In this document: positions 27,533-36,277 of the stretch, in pieces
Numbering within the stretch: the first letter of the stretch is position 1
Layout: every line of letters starts with the position of its first letter
From: Hymenobacter siberiensis
GTDB lineage: Bacteria; Bacteroidota; Bacteroidia; Cytophagales; Hymenobacteraceae
DNA length: 64,000 bases
Assembly (NCBI RefSeq): GCF_018967865.2
Contig: NZ_JAHLZY020000001.1
Span: forward strand, 1,178,001 to 1,242,000
Reading direction: 5' to 3'
The notes under the pieces: model-generated
The model's database searches: none
Told to the model about the DNA's origin: nothing
Seen by the model: only the letters and a program-made list of their open reading frames with translations
Program-made: the position numbers and the translations under genes

Positions 27533-28654
27533 TGTTATGCGGTAGGTTTACGGGTTAAATTTACGTTTCTGCTGGTTATCATGCTGGATTTGTACACGGA
27601 TTATCTCATCAGTTCGACGGGCCAAACGTCGGCCACGGGCCTCTCGCGCCTCTTCGACGGACAGCTTAGTCACGACCAGGTGACGCGCTGGTTGAGCAGC
27701 GTGTACCTGGATTCGCGCCAGGTCTGGGCCCACGCCAAACCGCTCGTTCGACGGGCCGAGCAGGCGCTGGAAGCGGCTGATTTCGCCGTGCTGGTGGTCG
27801 ATGATTCGATTCTGGAAAAGGCCCACACCGGTGCCAACGCCCTGCTCTGTACGCATTACGACCACAGCCTGGGGCGGTATGTGAAAGGGCTCAATTTCGT
27901 GAGTCTGCTCTACGTCGCCGGCCCGCTCTCCGTGCCGATTGCCGTGGAGCTGGTCGAAAAAACACAGGCCGTAACGGACCCTAAAACGCAGAAAGTGAGC
28001 CAGAAAAGCCCGCTAACGAAGAATGAAATGCTCCGCGCCATGTTGCGCGTGGCCCTACCGGGGTGGCCCCAACAACAAGTGGCCTATCGCTACCTGCTGG
28101 CCGACAGCTGGTACGCCTCGGCCGAGAACATGAACCAGGTGCGCGAACTGGGCCACGATTTTATTTTTGCCCTACCCACCTCGCGCACCGTAGCCCGGAG
28201 CGAAGTGGGGCGCGGCAACGGCGAGTTTCAGGCCCTTGATACGCTGGTTTTCCCCGAGGGGCAGCCCCTGCGCGTCTGGCTGCGGGGCGTCGCGGAGGCG
28301 GTGCTCGTGGTCCGGCAAGTCTTTACCAACAAGGACGGCTCGCAGAGGGTGTTATATCTGGTGAGCAGCGATACAAGTTTGACCTGGGAACAAGTGACGA
28401 TAATCTATCAGAAAAGGTGGAAAATTGAGGAGTATCACAAATCGCTCAAGCAAAACACGTCGATGGGCAAGTCGCCCACGAAAACCATCGGAACGCAGGC
28501 CAATCATTTCTTCTCTTCTATCCTGGCTTACATCAAGTTAGAGAAGATAACCCGGCAATTAGGCATCGGCCATTTTCGCCTCAAAGCCCAACTTTATTTG
28601 CGCGGACTCAAAGCCATGCACTACATGTTGACCAAATTGGCTGCGTAACATCAG
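27529..28654 (+). mobile_element. Insertion sequence of the IS4/IS701 superfamily
   Basis: 12-bp terminal inverted repeats (CTGATGTTATGC at the left, complement CTGATGTTACGC at the right) bound a 1126-bp element with one transposase gene. I see no target duplication (left flank TTAATCA, right flank GTTGTTA). The disrupted gene does not resume, so a deletion next to the element is likely. Confidence 0.85.
27581..28648 (+). CDS. IS4/IS701-type DDE transposase
   Basis: A 355-residue DDE transposase filling the element. Candidate catalytic residues are the Asp in VLVVDDSILEKAH, the Asp in LLADSWYASAEN and the Glu in KRWKIEEYHKSLKQN, the last matching the Y-(2)-R-(3)-E-(6)-K motif of this superfamily. 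The gene is intact and its stop lies 6 bp from the right end. GC content is higher than that of the neighbouring sugar genes. Confidence 0.9.
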   Translation: MLDLYTDYLISSTGQTSATGLSRLFDGQLSHDQVTRWLSSVYLDSRQVWAHAKPLVRRAEQALEAADFAVLVVDDSILEKAHTGANALLCTHYDHSLGRYVKGLNFVSLLYVAGPLSVPIAVELVEKTQAVTDPKTQKVSQKSPLTKNEMLRAMLRVALPGWPQQQVAYRYLLADSWYASAENMNQVRELGHDFIFALPTSRTVARSEVGRGNGEFQALDTLVFPEGQPLRVWLRGVAEAVLVVRQVFTNKDGSQRVLYLVSSDTSLTWEQVTIIYQKRWKIEEYHKSLKQNTSMGKSPTKTIGTQANHFFSSILAYIKLEKITRQLGIGHFRLKAQLYLRGLKAMHYMLTKLAA

Positions 28655-28705
28655 GTTGTTAGACTACTAGTATAGTGCCCTTTTAAATTTTTACTTATAA
28701 TCATA

Positions 28706-30157
28706 ATGATTGCCGAATCCCCTTTCATAATGCCCTCAGTGTCTACTGCATTCCGTCTGTATTTGCGCTGTGTAATAGGAGTTTTTATCCTCGTTTTTAC
28801 TGGACTGCTTTTGTTTGGTTACCAGGGGCCAATTCCATATGATTTTGATGCGTACGGATATTGGTACCTTGCATCTCACTTTAACGATACTGGTCATTTT
28901 TCACTACTTAGCTTTGATTCAAGTCTACGGGGTTACCTCTTTCCACTAATCTTGATGGTACCCAGAATAGTAGTAGCTCACGGAGGAATGACACCTTCCC
29001 TAATGAGCATTTTGTTAGGGTCGTTACAGGCTGCTTTACTTTTTGGCTGGGTACTTCCCGCTCTTTATAACGCTGTCCGACCCGGAAGCATATTTTCACC
29101 CAGAAGACGTATGTTTTTCGCTGCACTTGGCTTGTTTTTCTGGGGAGGTTACTTTAATTATACACTCTCTGATTTTCCGGCTATGCTCGCTTTTAGCGGA
29201 GCACTGTTGTTACTGATAAGTAGTCAGCTACGTCCTTGGAATCTATTGTTTGCGGGGATATTACTGGGAGCCGCTCTTAATTTTCGACCATTTTTTCTTG
29301 TCAGTATACCACCCATGCTACTGCTTGCGGGATGCCCCACCCATAAAACAATCGGCTGGGGTATCCGTCTGCGCAATATACTACTGTTAACAATTGGCAT
29401 GGCTTTGCCCTTGCTGCCGCAGTGGCAAATAAATCGCATTAATTTTGGTCGTAATACTCCCTTAGTACTGGCACAAATCGCAGCAAAGGAAAGTAGTAAT
29501 CTTACTCTATTACAGCTGGGATGGGGCTTGAAGATGCAAAAAGTTGAAACCGCTTTTGGTAGTGCGCCTGGCGCACGCAATGCATTGGTCATTTATCGAG
29601 ACCCAAGGGCGGAGCAATTGTTAAGAGAGGCAGGTTACCAACAGACCGGTATTAAAGATGCCATATTTAAAAGCTTTGCCGAATACCTAAATGTGATTAT
29701 ATACCACCCAATTACAGCCGGGACCATCTACCTATCGCGGCTATTCAATGGGTTGGACCAACACCATAACACGCCTTATATCCGCCAGCCCATACAACAG
29801 TTTACGTGGCTAATGCCAACAGTCAATTATTCGATGTGGTTTGGGGTGTTATTGATACTCTGGAGATGCCGTACGAGGCTAAGGGCTATAAATCTTATTC
29901 AAACGATATCATTATTGGCGTGGCTCCTGCCTTGTATTATAGGATGTATAGTTGCTACTGAGAACCGCTTTTTGCTGCCTGCTCATCTGCTCTTATACGC
30001 AGTGCTATGCTTCGAGTGGCGTGCCGTGTTAGGCAGATGGCGAGAGCAGAATTGGCTGACTATTGGAATAGCTTTCGGGGCTTATGCTGGATTTGTTACC
30101 ATTTGCTTTGCCTTTTCTTGGGCTATACATCGACAGCAATTTCTTATTTTCGTGTGA
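28706..30157 (+). CDS. Polytopic membrane protein, GT-C glycosyltransferase-like
   Basis: A 483-residue protein with about ten hydrophobic helices. After the first helix, PIPYDFDAYGYWYLA holds Asp46 and Asp48 in the position of the acidic pair of GT-C enzymes. It probably transfers a sugar from a polyprenyl-phosphate carrier, but a flippase- or polymerase-like role cannot be excluded. Codon use is clearly more AT-rich than in the housekeeping genes, suggesting acquisition. A second ATG at 28730 is an alternative start. It lies directly downstream of the IS. Confidence 0.65.
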   Translation: MIAESPFIMPSVSTAFRLYLRCVIGVFILVFTGLLLFGYQGPIPYDFDAYGYWYLASHFNDTGHFSLLSFDSSLRGYLFPLILMVPRIVVAHGGMTPSLMSILLGSLQAALLFGWVLPALYNAVRPGSIFSPRRRMFFAALGLFFWGGYFNYTLSDFPAMLAFSGALLLLISSQLRPWNLLFAGILLGAALNFRPFFLVSIPPMLLLAGCPTHKTIGWGIRLRNILLLTIGMALPLLPQWQINRINFGRNTPLVLAQIAAKESSNLTLLQLGWGLKMQKVETAFGSAPGARNALVIYRDPRAEQLLREAGYQQTGIKDAIFKSFAEYLNVIIYHPITAGTIYLSRLFNGLDQHHNTPYIRQPIQQFTWLMPTVNYSMWFGVLLILWRCRTRLRAINLIQTISLLAWLLPCIIGCIVATENRFLLPAHLLLYAVLCFEWRAVLGRWREQNWLTIGIAFGAYAGFVTICFAFSWAIHRQQFLIFV

Positions 30158-30162
30158 GTGGT

Positions 30163-30734
30163 AAACACTGGTGTGGCTAGTTTACTTGTGTCAGCATCAC
30201 GTACATCCGCTGCAAGTACAATATTGGCGAGTCGCGGTAGACCCTTCCTGAAATAATCAAGTTGCTGGTTGATTAGCTGTTAACCTTCTCCTTTGTACTC
30301 ATTTGCGCCATTTCAGTGTTGGGCCTCATCTTAGGAGCTGTGGCCTTGTTCCACTCTACCCTACTAAAAATTTGTAAGTGTCCCAACAGCGTCTGAAGCC
30401 ACTTTTATTCAGTTTGTGTTCGCCTTCGGTTCATTCCGAAAAAGCCTCTAAAGGCTGAAAATCGAAGTTGAATGAGAGGCCGCGAGAGGCTTCGAAAAAA
30501 TAGTAGTGTAGAGTGGCCTTGTTCTACGGCCTCCATATTATCGCTCTCAAAATTGCCAATCCTAACGAGCCCGCCGGCTGGACTACGCTCATTGTGGTGC
30601 TGCTTTTCGTATCGGCTTTCCAGATGGTGGCGCTGGGGGGGATTGGTGAATACGTGTGGCGCGGACTGGACGCTGCCCGAAAGCGGCCGCTATATGTAGT
30701 GCGGGCAGTGAGCGGTCCGAATCAGAACAAATAA
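30163..30734 (+). pseudogene. Decayed C-terminal part of a GtrB-like GT2, split by a MITE
   Basis: The sequence aligns by eye with the C-terminal third of the 26079-27014 transferase. ITYIRCKYNIGESR corresponds to IPYVRRKREIGKSR. Two in-frame TAG stops follow at W and S positions, then TFSFVLICAISVLGL and GAVALF. A 162-bp insertion interrupts, and the frame resumes as YGLHIIALKIANPNEPAGWT through GEYVWRGLDAARKRPLYVV. A 2-bp deletion disturbs the region near 30170-30200. The N-terminal two thirds are missing. Confidence 0.85.
30353..30514. mobile_element. 162-bp MITE with IS4-family ends
   Basis: Terminal inverted repeats are ACTCTACCCTACTAAAAAT at the left and the complement of ACTCTACACTACTATTTTTT at the right. 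It is flanked by an 11-bp target duplication with one mismatch (GGCCTTGTTCC / GGCCTTGTTCT). The left end is identical for 19 bp to the right end of the IS4-family element at 60398-61595. It has no coding capacity, so it would need a transposase supplied in trans. Confidence 0.88.
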
Positions 30735-30750
30735 GCATCAATGAATACTA

Positions 30751-31947
30751 ATGAATACTACTACTGAAAGACAAGTGCCAGGAACTGCCTTGAAAGGCCA
30801 GTATTTTCCTGTTCTGACCGGCGTGCGGGCAATAGCCGCATACATGGTGTTTCTGTCGCATGATAATCCCTTTAACAGCGTTGGTCCCAAAAGCCTATTT
30901 CACGACGGCCTCTTCCACTTTTTTAGCGCGCTATCCATTGGGGTTTCCGTATTCTTTGTGCTGAGCGGATTCCTAATTACCGTTCGCTACGAGCAGAATA
31001 TTGAGTTGAGTTGGAAATGGGCCCGGCGGTATTTGCAAAATCGGGTGGCCCGAATTTACCCTATGTACTTTCTGGTAACCATCGCGACTCTGATTGGGAC
31101 AATTATAAATGCTGGGTACGACCCCTCACGCTTGTGGAAGTTTTATAATTTAAAAGATAAGTTCTTGGTTGTCTTTTTGAACCTCACCTTCCTGCGTGGT
31201 TTTTTCGACCGTTATCGGTTCACGATGGCAGGCCAGGGCTGGTCGTTGACGGTGGAGGAATGTTTCTACCTGAGCGCGCCATTTCTGCTGCTGGGGCTGA
31301 GGCGGAATCGGTGGCGGCTAGTGTTTTACCCAGTTATGCTCTTCGGGATTGGCATATTGCTGGTCGCAGTAGGCAGTAATTTCCCCGGGCAATTGCTTGG
31401 CTTTTTTGGCTCTGTCAAATTCATGCTTGACTGGACTTTCTTTGGGCGGTGCCTGGAGTTCTTGGCTGGTATGGGCATGGCATTGTACCTGCGCAAGTAT
31501 CCCGTGCAAGAAAAAAAAGGAGGACTTATTACTGTCTTGGGTATTATCTGGATGGCCCTCTGTATGGGTGCCATTTGCTTTTTTGAACGTAATACGCCCT
31601 ACGCAACTGCCGTATGGCATATGGACAACTACAGTTCGTTTTTAGTTAGGAATGCTATTCTGCCCGGTGGCATCGTGCTGTTCTTGTGGGGGCTGCTTCA
31701 CGAACAGAACTGGATGAGACGTATTCTGGAAACCCCACTGTTCGACTTGTTGGGAAAAAGCTCGTATTCTTTCTACCTCATCCATGTGGGCGTTCTTGAC
31801 TTCCTGCTGAATGATTACATCACGCACAATATTTTAGGCAAATTTATCATTATCAATCTAGTTGCCATTCTGCTTTACCGGTTTGTCGAGCACCCGATGC
31901 ATCTACTACTAAGGGTGCAACCCAAATTGTCGCTAAATTCGGATTAA
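30751..31947 (+). CDS. Acyltransferase family 3 membrane protein (OafA/YrhL-like)
   Basis: A 398-residue polytopic protein with the acyltransferase-3 landmarks FPVLTGVRAIAAYMVFLSHD, SVFFVLSGFLITVRY and GQGWSLTVEECFYL, ending in LLGKSSYSFYLIHVG and YRFVEHPMHLLLR. Such enzymes O-acylate surface sugars using acyl-CoA at the inner membrane. The last 11 residues (VQPKLSLNSD and neighbours) come from mobile-element DNA that starts at 31913, so only the extreme C-terminus was replaced and activity may survive. Confidence 0.9.
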   Translation: MNTTTERQVPGTALKGQYFPVLTGVRAIAAYMVFLSHDNPFNSVGPKSLFHDGLFHFFSALSIGVSVFFVLSGFLITVRYEQNIELSWKWARRYLQNRVARIYPMYFLVTIATLIGTIINAGYDPSRLWKFYNLKDKFLVVFLNLTFLRGFFDRYRFTMAGQGWSLTVEECFYLSAPFLLLGLRRNRWRLVFYPVMLFGIGILLVAVGSNFPGQLLGFFGSVKFMLDWTFFGRCLEFLAGMGMALYLRKYPVQEKKGGLITVLGIIWMALCMGAICFFERNTPYATAVWHMDNYSSFLVRNAILPGGIVLFLWGLLHEQNWMRRILETPLFDLLGKSSYSFYLIHVGVLDFLLNDYITHNILGKFIIINLVAILLYRFVEHPMHLLLRVQPKLSLNSD

Positions 31948-31950
31948 CTT
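31913..31950. repeat. Orphan terminal fragment of an ISKra4 element
   Basis: These 38 bp match the inverted complement of the right end of the ISKra4 copy at 47112-48375 (GGGTGCAACCCAAATTGTC, then CTAAATTCGGATTAACTT). They abut the left end of the next ISKra4 copy at 31952. They supply the stop codon of the acyltransferase gene. Confidence 0.85.
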
Positions 31951-31951
31951 G

Positions 31952-33182
31952 GGGTGCAACCCAAATTGTCGCTATGCCTGCCTGAGTGGGTTGCAGGGTT
32001 CAATGTGTTGTCGTACCAAGTGCCACCGATTACTCATCGCGCAAACGCGCAGGGTCAAGACCCGCTGTGCGCCGTTGTTGCTCCAGCGTTGCCCCGCCCG
32101 CTTTAAGCGCCGTTGCATCACCGTGCGGTGAGCGGATTCGATGGCCCCCGAGCCAATCAACAACCCGCGTTCGCGGTACGATTTATAATCCATCCGGTCG
32201 CGGTTTGATTGCAGGTACGCACCGACGGAATGGCGCAAGGCAGGGGCTATTTTCAACTGCTGGAGGTTTGTCAATAATTCGTCTAACTTACTATCTAATA
32301 GTAATTTGCGTTGTATATCAAACCAGTCGGCAGCCGCTTGTCCGGTCCCAAGACCCGCCTTTCCGGCTTGGCCAATGTGTTCCATGGCGTGGTAGAGGTC
32401 CAAAATCAGCGTTGCCTGCGGACACGTTTTTTTCATCAGCTGACGCAGCCACAGCGCCCCGTCGCTGATAAAAACCAGGTCGCGCCCCCGGCCGTTGTAG
32501 GGGGCGAGTTGCGTCGCTAATTTGATCCCAAACGCCGCCGCATTCCCTAGATGGTCCACAAAAACGGATGAGGCAATGTGCCCGCCCCGCTCCTCTACGG
32601 CGCTCGTTTGCAGGGCTGTAGCCGCAAATATGCGGCCCAGTTTCACTTCTTTGTAGCCTTCGTCAGTCAGCAGCATGGCCCCGTCCGCCTGCGCGTAGAC
32701 GACCCCCACGGCGGCGGCATCGTCGGCGGCCAGGTCTATAGCGTCGGCGATGGCCCCGCCGTAAAAGTGCGTCAGGCGGTCAATTTGGCTGGCCCCCACG
32801 GATAGGCCCAGCAACATTTCGACCAACGCGGCGGCCTGTTGATAGACCTCGAATTGCCCCAAAAAAACCAGTTTCTCCTGTAGGTAGGGGCTGATGCCAA
32901 ACCCGTTCGGATGATGGCTAAATGCCTGATTGTTCGCTATATGAATCTGACCAAAGCGGGTCGTTATCTTTTTTTACGGCGGTCAGCCGGCACAACGCCG
33001 ACGTTGCGCTCCAACACTTGACGGCCCAAATCCATCCAGATGGCTTCAAAGGATTTCTCGTAACCGTAAAACGTCGGCTGGATCGCAAGCGCCTGCAAAT
33101 CGTCGTATTTTTACTCGGCCAATGCCAGATATTCAGCCTTGCTCATGGTGGGGGTAGGTGCTGTTGTCATGACACAAGTTAA
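31952..33182 (-). mobile_element. ISKra4-family insertion sequence, copy 1 (right end lost)
   Basis: The left end GGGTGCAACCCAAATTGTC is intact. The body is nearly identical to copy 2. After ACACAAGTTAA at 33172-33182 the native right end is missing and a 133-bp MITE follows instead. Without a proper right end this copy is probably immobile. Confidence 0.85.
31972..33170 (-). pseudogene. ISKra4 transposase, copy 1 (split frame)
   Basis: The first frame starts at ATG 33170 (MTTAPT-type start) and stops at TAA 32964-32966, right after a run of seven A on the coding strand. The second frame runs to 31972. The catalytic half shows an Asp in YAQADGAMLL, Asp in FISDGALWLRQ, the LDLYHAMEHIGQAG motif and Glu in GLLIGSGAIESAH, as in ISKra4 DDE transposases. 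Joining the frames needs a shift at the A-run. In this copy the internal ATG of the second frame is ATA, so re-initiation there is not possible. Fusion by slippage or a dead gene are both possible. Confidence 0.8.
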
Positions 33183-33315
33183 GGGTGCAACCCAAATTGT
33201 TGCTTTCACCCTTCGGCAATAGTGCCGGATTTACCTTGTTATCGGCCCAGGCACCAACGGTGGTCCATTCAGCGTTACGCGCAGGGTTGGCAATGCGACA
33301 ATTTGGGTTGCACCT
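33183..33315. mobile_element. 133-bp MITE with ISKra4-like ends, copy 1 (reverse orientation)
   Basis: Begins GGGTGCAACCCAAATTGT and ends with the matching complement GGGTTGCACCT. The interior is the reverse complement of the elements at 35806 and 45529. There is no target duplication (left CAAGTTAA, right CCCGAATT). It sits exactly where the right end of ISKra4 copy 1 should be. Confidence 0.85.
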
Positions 33316-33355
33316 CCCGAATTCGACACAACCATAAAGCGGTCCATATTAGATG

Positions 33356-33487
33356 GGGTGTAATTCAAAACTACGCGCTGCCCTTTTCATGAGTCATCGG
33401 CCCTTGCCTCTGGGCTCCACTGAGGGCATCAGACACCAGCCCGAATTTCTGCTTGGCGGTGGCAGCGCGTAGTTTTGAATTACACCC
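33356..33487. mobile_element. 132-bp MITE of a separate family
   Basis: Long perfect inverted ends beginning GGGTGTAATTCAAAACTACG are flanked by the 9-bp target duplication TATTAGATG (33347-33355 and 33488-33496). It has no coding capacity. No related full element is visible in the window. Confidence 0.88.
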
Positions 33488-33582
33488 TATTAGATGCGTA
33501 ACTTTGTCTTTTATATCTCTGAATAATACACTGCAGCCAGACATTCGCTTCGTTGCGGTGTATTCTCACTTAGGTTTCGTTT

Positions 33583-34542
33583 ATGCAAAAAAAAGCAACT
33601 GTCATACATGTGGCAATAGCCTTCGATGAAGGGTACGTTACGCCCGTGTATGTACTGCTGACATCTGTTTTTCGCAACAACCAGGATTGCCCAATCCAGG
33701 TGCATGCCATTGCTACTGATGTGCCAGCGGCTGAAAAAGCAAACCTGGTGGCCTATGCCCGGCAGCAAGGGGGCGACATGCATTTTTATGATATTAGCCC
33801 GGAGGTGATGTATGGCTTCCCGGTACCTGGCCCTGACGAGCCGGAAGCCTACATAACATTAGCGGCTTATTATCGCCTGTTTTTTCCGCGTTTGATACCC
33901 CAAGATATTGAACGGCTGCTGTACCTCGACGTAGACATGCTCGTAATTGGCAGTTTACGGGAGGTATGTGAAACCGACCTTGGCGAGGCTGTCGTTGGGG
34001 CCGTGATGGAGGCAGAGGTACCCCTACGCGCTGAAATTGGAATAAACCGGCTCGAGGATTATTTCAACTCGGGTATGCTGCTCATGGATATGCCTAAGTG
34101 GCGTGACCAATTGATTACCGAGCAGGCAATACAGGTGATTATTACCCAGGCCGAAAAGTTGTTGTACCACGACCAGGATGCACTGAATGTAGTGTTCAAT
34201 GGGGGTTGGCATCGGCTTGATAGTCGCTACAACCTCATGAAAGCATACATTCCACATGACCTTCCAAAGCGAGAATACCGAAAGTTTCTGGCCGATAAAA
34301 TTATCATTCATTACAATGGCCGCAATAAGCCCTGGCACCGCGCCTGCGAAAATAAGCTCCGCTTTCTGTATTCGGAGTACCTTTGGCAGTCACCCAGCGC
34401 CAAAGCCGGGCAATTCATTATGAAAACGATTACCCGGCAAGGCATGGTGAACCTGTTGTATAGCAGGGCTTTGGAAACGTACTTCAACTACCCGGAGGTG
34501 GGCCAAGCATGGCGGAAGCTAAAGGCTGCGCTAGGACGGTAG
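33583..34542 (+). CDS. Glycosyltransferase family 8
   Basis: A 319-residue retaining transferase of the GT8 family (LgtC/WaaJ type). The N-terminal strand is VIHVAIAFDEGYVTPVYVLL. The metal-binding DVD motif is Asp116-Val-Asp118 in LLYLDVDMLVIG. YFNSGMLLMDMPKW and YHDQDALNVVFNG match later GT8 motifs, and IIHYNGRNKPWHRAC holds the C-terminal H-G-KPW motif. It adds galactose or glucose from a UDP-sugar to a growing lipid-linked chain. It is the first gene after the MITE cluster. Confidence 0.92.
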   Translation: MQKKATVIHVAIAFDEGYVTPVYVLLTSVFRNNQDCPIQVHAIATDVPAAEKANLVAYARQQGGDMHFYDISPEVMYGFPVPGPDEPEAYITLAAYYRLFFPRLIPQDIERLLYLDVDMLVIGSLREVCETDLGEAVVGAVMEAEVPLRAEIGINRLEDYFNSGMLLMDMPKWRDQLITEQAIQVIITQAEKLLYHDQDALNVVFNGGWHRLDSRYNLMKAYIPHDLPKREYRKFLADKIIIHYNGRNKPWHRACENKLRFLYSEYLWQSPSAKAGQFIMKTITRQGMVNLLYSRALETYFNYPEVGQAWRKLKAALGR

Positions 34543-34632
34543 CAAAATGTGAAAAGTAACTAACCCATTTTTTACCCAAAGCGTACTAATTATTTTGACT
34601 CCTGGCTGACCTGCTCGCGGTTTTTATAAAAC

Positions 34633-35733
34633 ATGAAGATTCCCTTTCTTTCCTTTACGCCCCAGCACGCTCCCATCCGGGAAGAAGTCCTGGCGGCCAT
34701 AGCAACTGTCTATGATTCGCAATGGTATGTACTTGGCCAGCACGTGCGGGATTTCGAAGCTGCTTACGGCGCTTTTTCTGGTGCCCGCTACTGCATTGGA
34801 GTTGCAAACGGTCTTGATGCGCTGCATATGTCGTTAGTGGCACTGGGTATTGGTCCCGGCGATGAAGTAATCGTGCCATCCAATACCTATATTGCCACTT
34901 GGTTGGCCGTCTCGTATGTCGGTGCCACGCCTGTACCGGTAGAGCCGGACCCGACTACTTACAACATTGACCCTCGCCGGATTGAGGCGGCCATTACGGC
35001 ACGCACCCGAGCTATCATGCCAGTTCATTTATATGGGCAGGCTTGTGAGATGACACAGATTATGGAAATTGCTCGGCGGCACAATCTGCTCGTAATTGAG
35101 GACAATGCCCAGGCACAGGGAGCCACTGCTCATGGAGGCCTGACGGGCAGCTTTGGCCACGCCAATGGAACCAGCTTTTATCCTGGAAAAAATCTGGGAG
35201 CCCTGGGTGATGCCGGCGCTATTACCACTAACGACGAAGCCCTGGCCCAAAAAATTCAGACGCTGCGCAACTATGGGTCCCAGCAGAAATATTATAATGA
35301 AGTCATCGGCTACAACTCCCGACTGGATGAGCTGCAGGCCGCAGCCTTAATGGTAAAACTGAAACATCTGCCCGAATGGACTCGTCAGCGCCAACAAGTA
35401 GCCCGCTGGTATGACGAGCAACTAGGAGGCATTGACGATTTGCAATTACCCGTTACTGCACAAGGCAGCACCCACGTCTTTCACCTCTACGTAGTGCGGA
35501 CCTCCCGGCGTGATGCGCTTCAACAGCATCTTATTACATCGGGGGTTGGTACACTCATTCATTACCCGGTCCCTCCGCATTTACAACAGGCCTACGCGCA
35601 CATGGGCATTGCCAAAGGCACTTATCCCATTGCAGAAGAACTGGCAGATACCAGCTTAAGCTTGCCTATGTGGCCAGGAATGACTGAAGAGCATGTGGCA
35701 ACTGTGGCCGCAAGTATTCGCAGTGTGTTATAG
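34633..35733 (+). CDS. fdtB: dTDP-3-amino-3,6-dideoxyhexose transaminase (FdtB family), copy 2
   Basis: 366 residues, closely parallel along its length to the copy at 24894. It shares [30 protein letters not shown] and the PLP Lys186 in [18 protein letters not shown]. It should perform the same amination of the 3-keto-6-deoxy sugar. Codon use is more AT-rich than in copy 1, pointing to separate histories rather than a recent duplication. It belongs to the second amino-sugar module with fdtA2 and fdtC, from which it is separated by a broken acyltransferase fragment. Confidence 0.93.
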   Translation: MKIPFLSFTPQHAPIREEVLAAIATVYDSQWYVLGQHVRDFEAAYGAFSGARYCIGVANGLDALHMSLVALGIGPGDEVIVPSNTYIATWLAVSYVGATPVPVEPDPTTYNIDPRRIEAAITARTRAIMPVHLYGQACEMTQIMEIARRHNLLVIEDNAQAQGATAHGGLTGSFGHANGTSFYPGKNLGALGDAGAITTNDEALAQKIQTLRNYGSQQKYYNEVIGYNSRLDELQAAALMVKLKHLPEWTRQRQQVARWYDEQLGGIDDLQLPVTAQGSTHVFHLYVVRTSRRDALQQHLITSGVGTLIHYPVPPHLQQAYAHMGIAKGTYPIAEELADTSLSLPMWPGMTEEHVATVAASIRSVL

Positions 35734-35766
35734 GCATATGGCCCTCAAACAATTCTTCTGCGTTGA

Positions 35767-36162
35767 TTGGGGTCTGCATGGATGGGATATCTTGGGCGAA
35801 TTAGCGGGTGCAACCCAAATTGTCGCATTGCCAGCCCTGCGCGTAACGCTGAATGGGCCACCGTTGGTGCCTGGGCCGATAACAAGGTAAATCCGGCACC
35901 ATTGCCGAAGGGTGGAAGCGACAATTTGGGTTGCACCCGAATTAGCTATAGTTTTTACATCATGCAACTAGTTATCCTGGTCACCCTCGATACAGTTTGG
36001 GCAAGAGGGCTTTTGCCACGGGATGCTATATGGGTAATGCCATTGGTATTGCTTGTGAATCTACTCTCCGCTGTCATAATGTATGAAGTAGTCGAAAAGC
36101 GAATGTATAAGCACCTGCTTATGCTATTTGTTCCTGCAAAGCTTGAAGCTAAATATTTATAA
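35767..36162 (+). pseudogene. C-terminal acyltransferase-3 remnant carrying an in-frame MITE
   Basis: Without the insertion the frame reads GSAWMGYLGRIS-YSFYIMQLVILV and continues to FVPAKLEAKYL. The LGRISYSFYIMQ motif matches the final helices of acyltransferase-3 proteins (compare LGKSSYSFYLIH at about 31755). Only about 85 native residues remain, and an upstream in-frame TGA at 35764 ends homology. The MITE plus its 8-bp duplication add 141 bp, exactly 47 codons, with no stop in this frame. Confidence 0.85.
35806..35938. mobile_element. 133-bp MITE with ISKra4-like ends, copy 2
   Basis: Inverted ends GGGTGCAACCCAAATTGTC and complement, flanked by the 8-bp target duplication GAATTAGC (35798-35805 and 35939-35946). 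It lies inside the acyltransferase remnant. Confidence 0.92.
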
Positions 36163-36277
36163 GAGTTCGGTGGAGTAGCTCTTTTTTTCGTTTTTACTAA
36201 CTTATAGGTGTATTTCTGATTCTAAAGAAATTTAATCGATTTTAATGCTCGTAAGTACACAAATTTAAAATTTTCTG

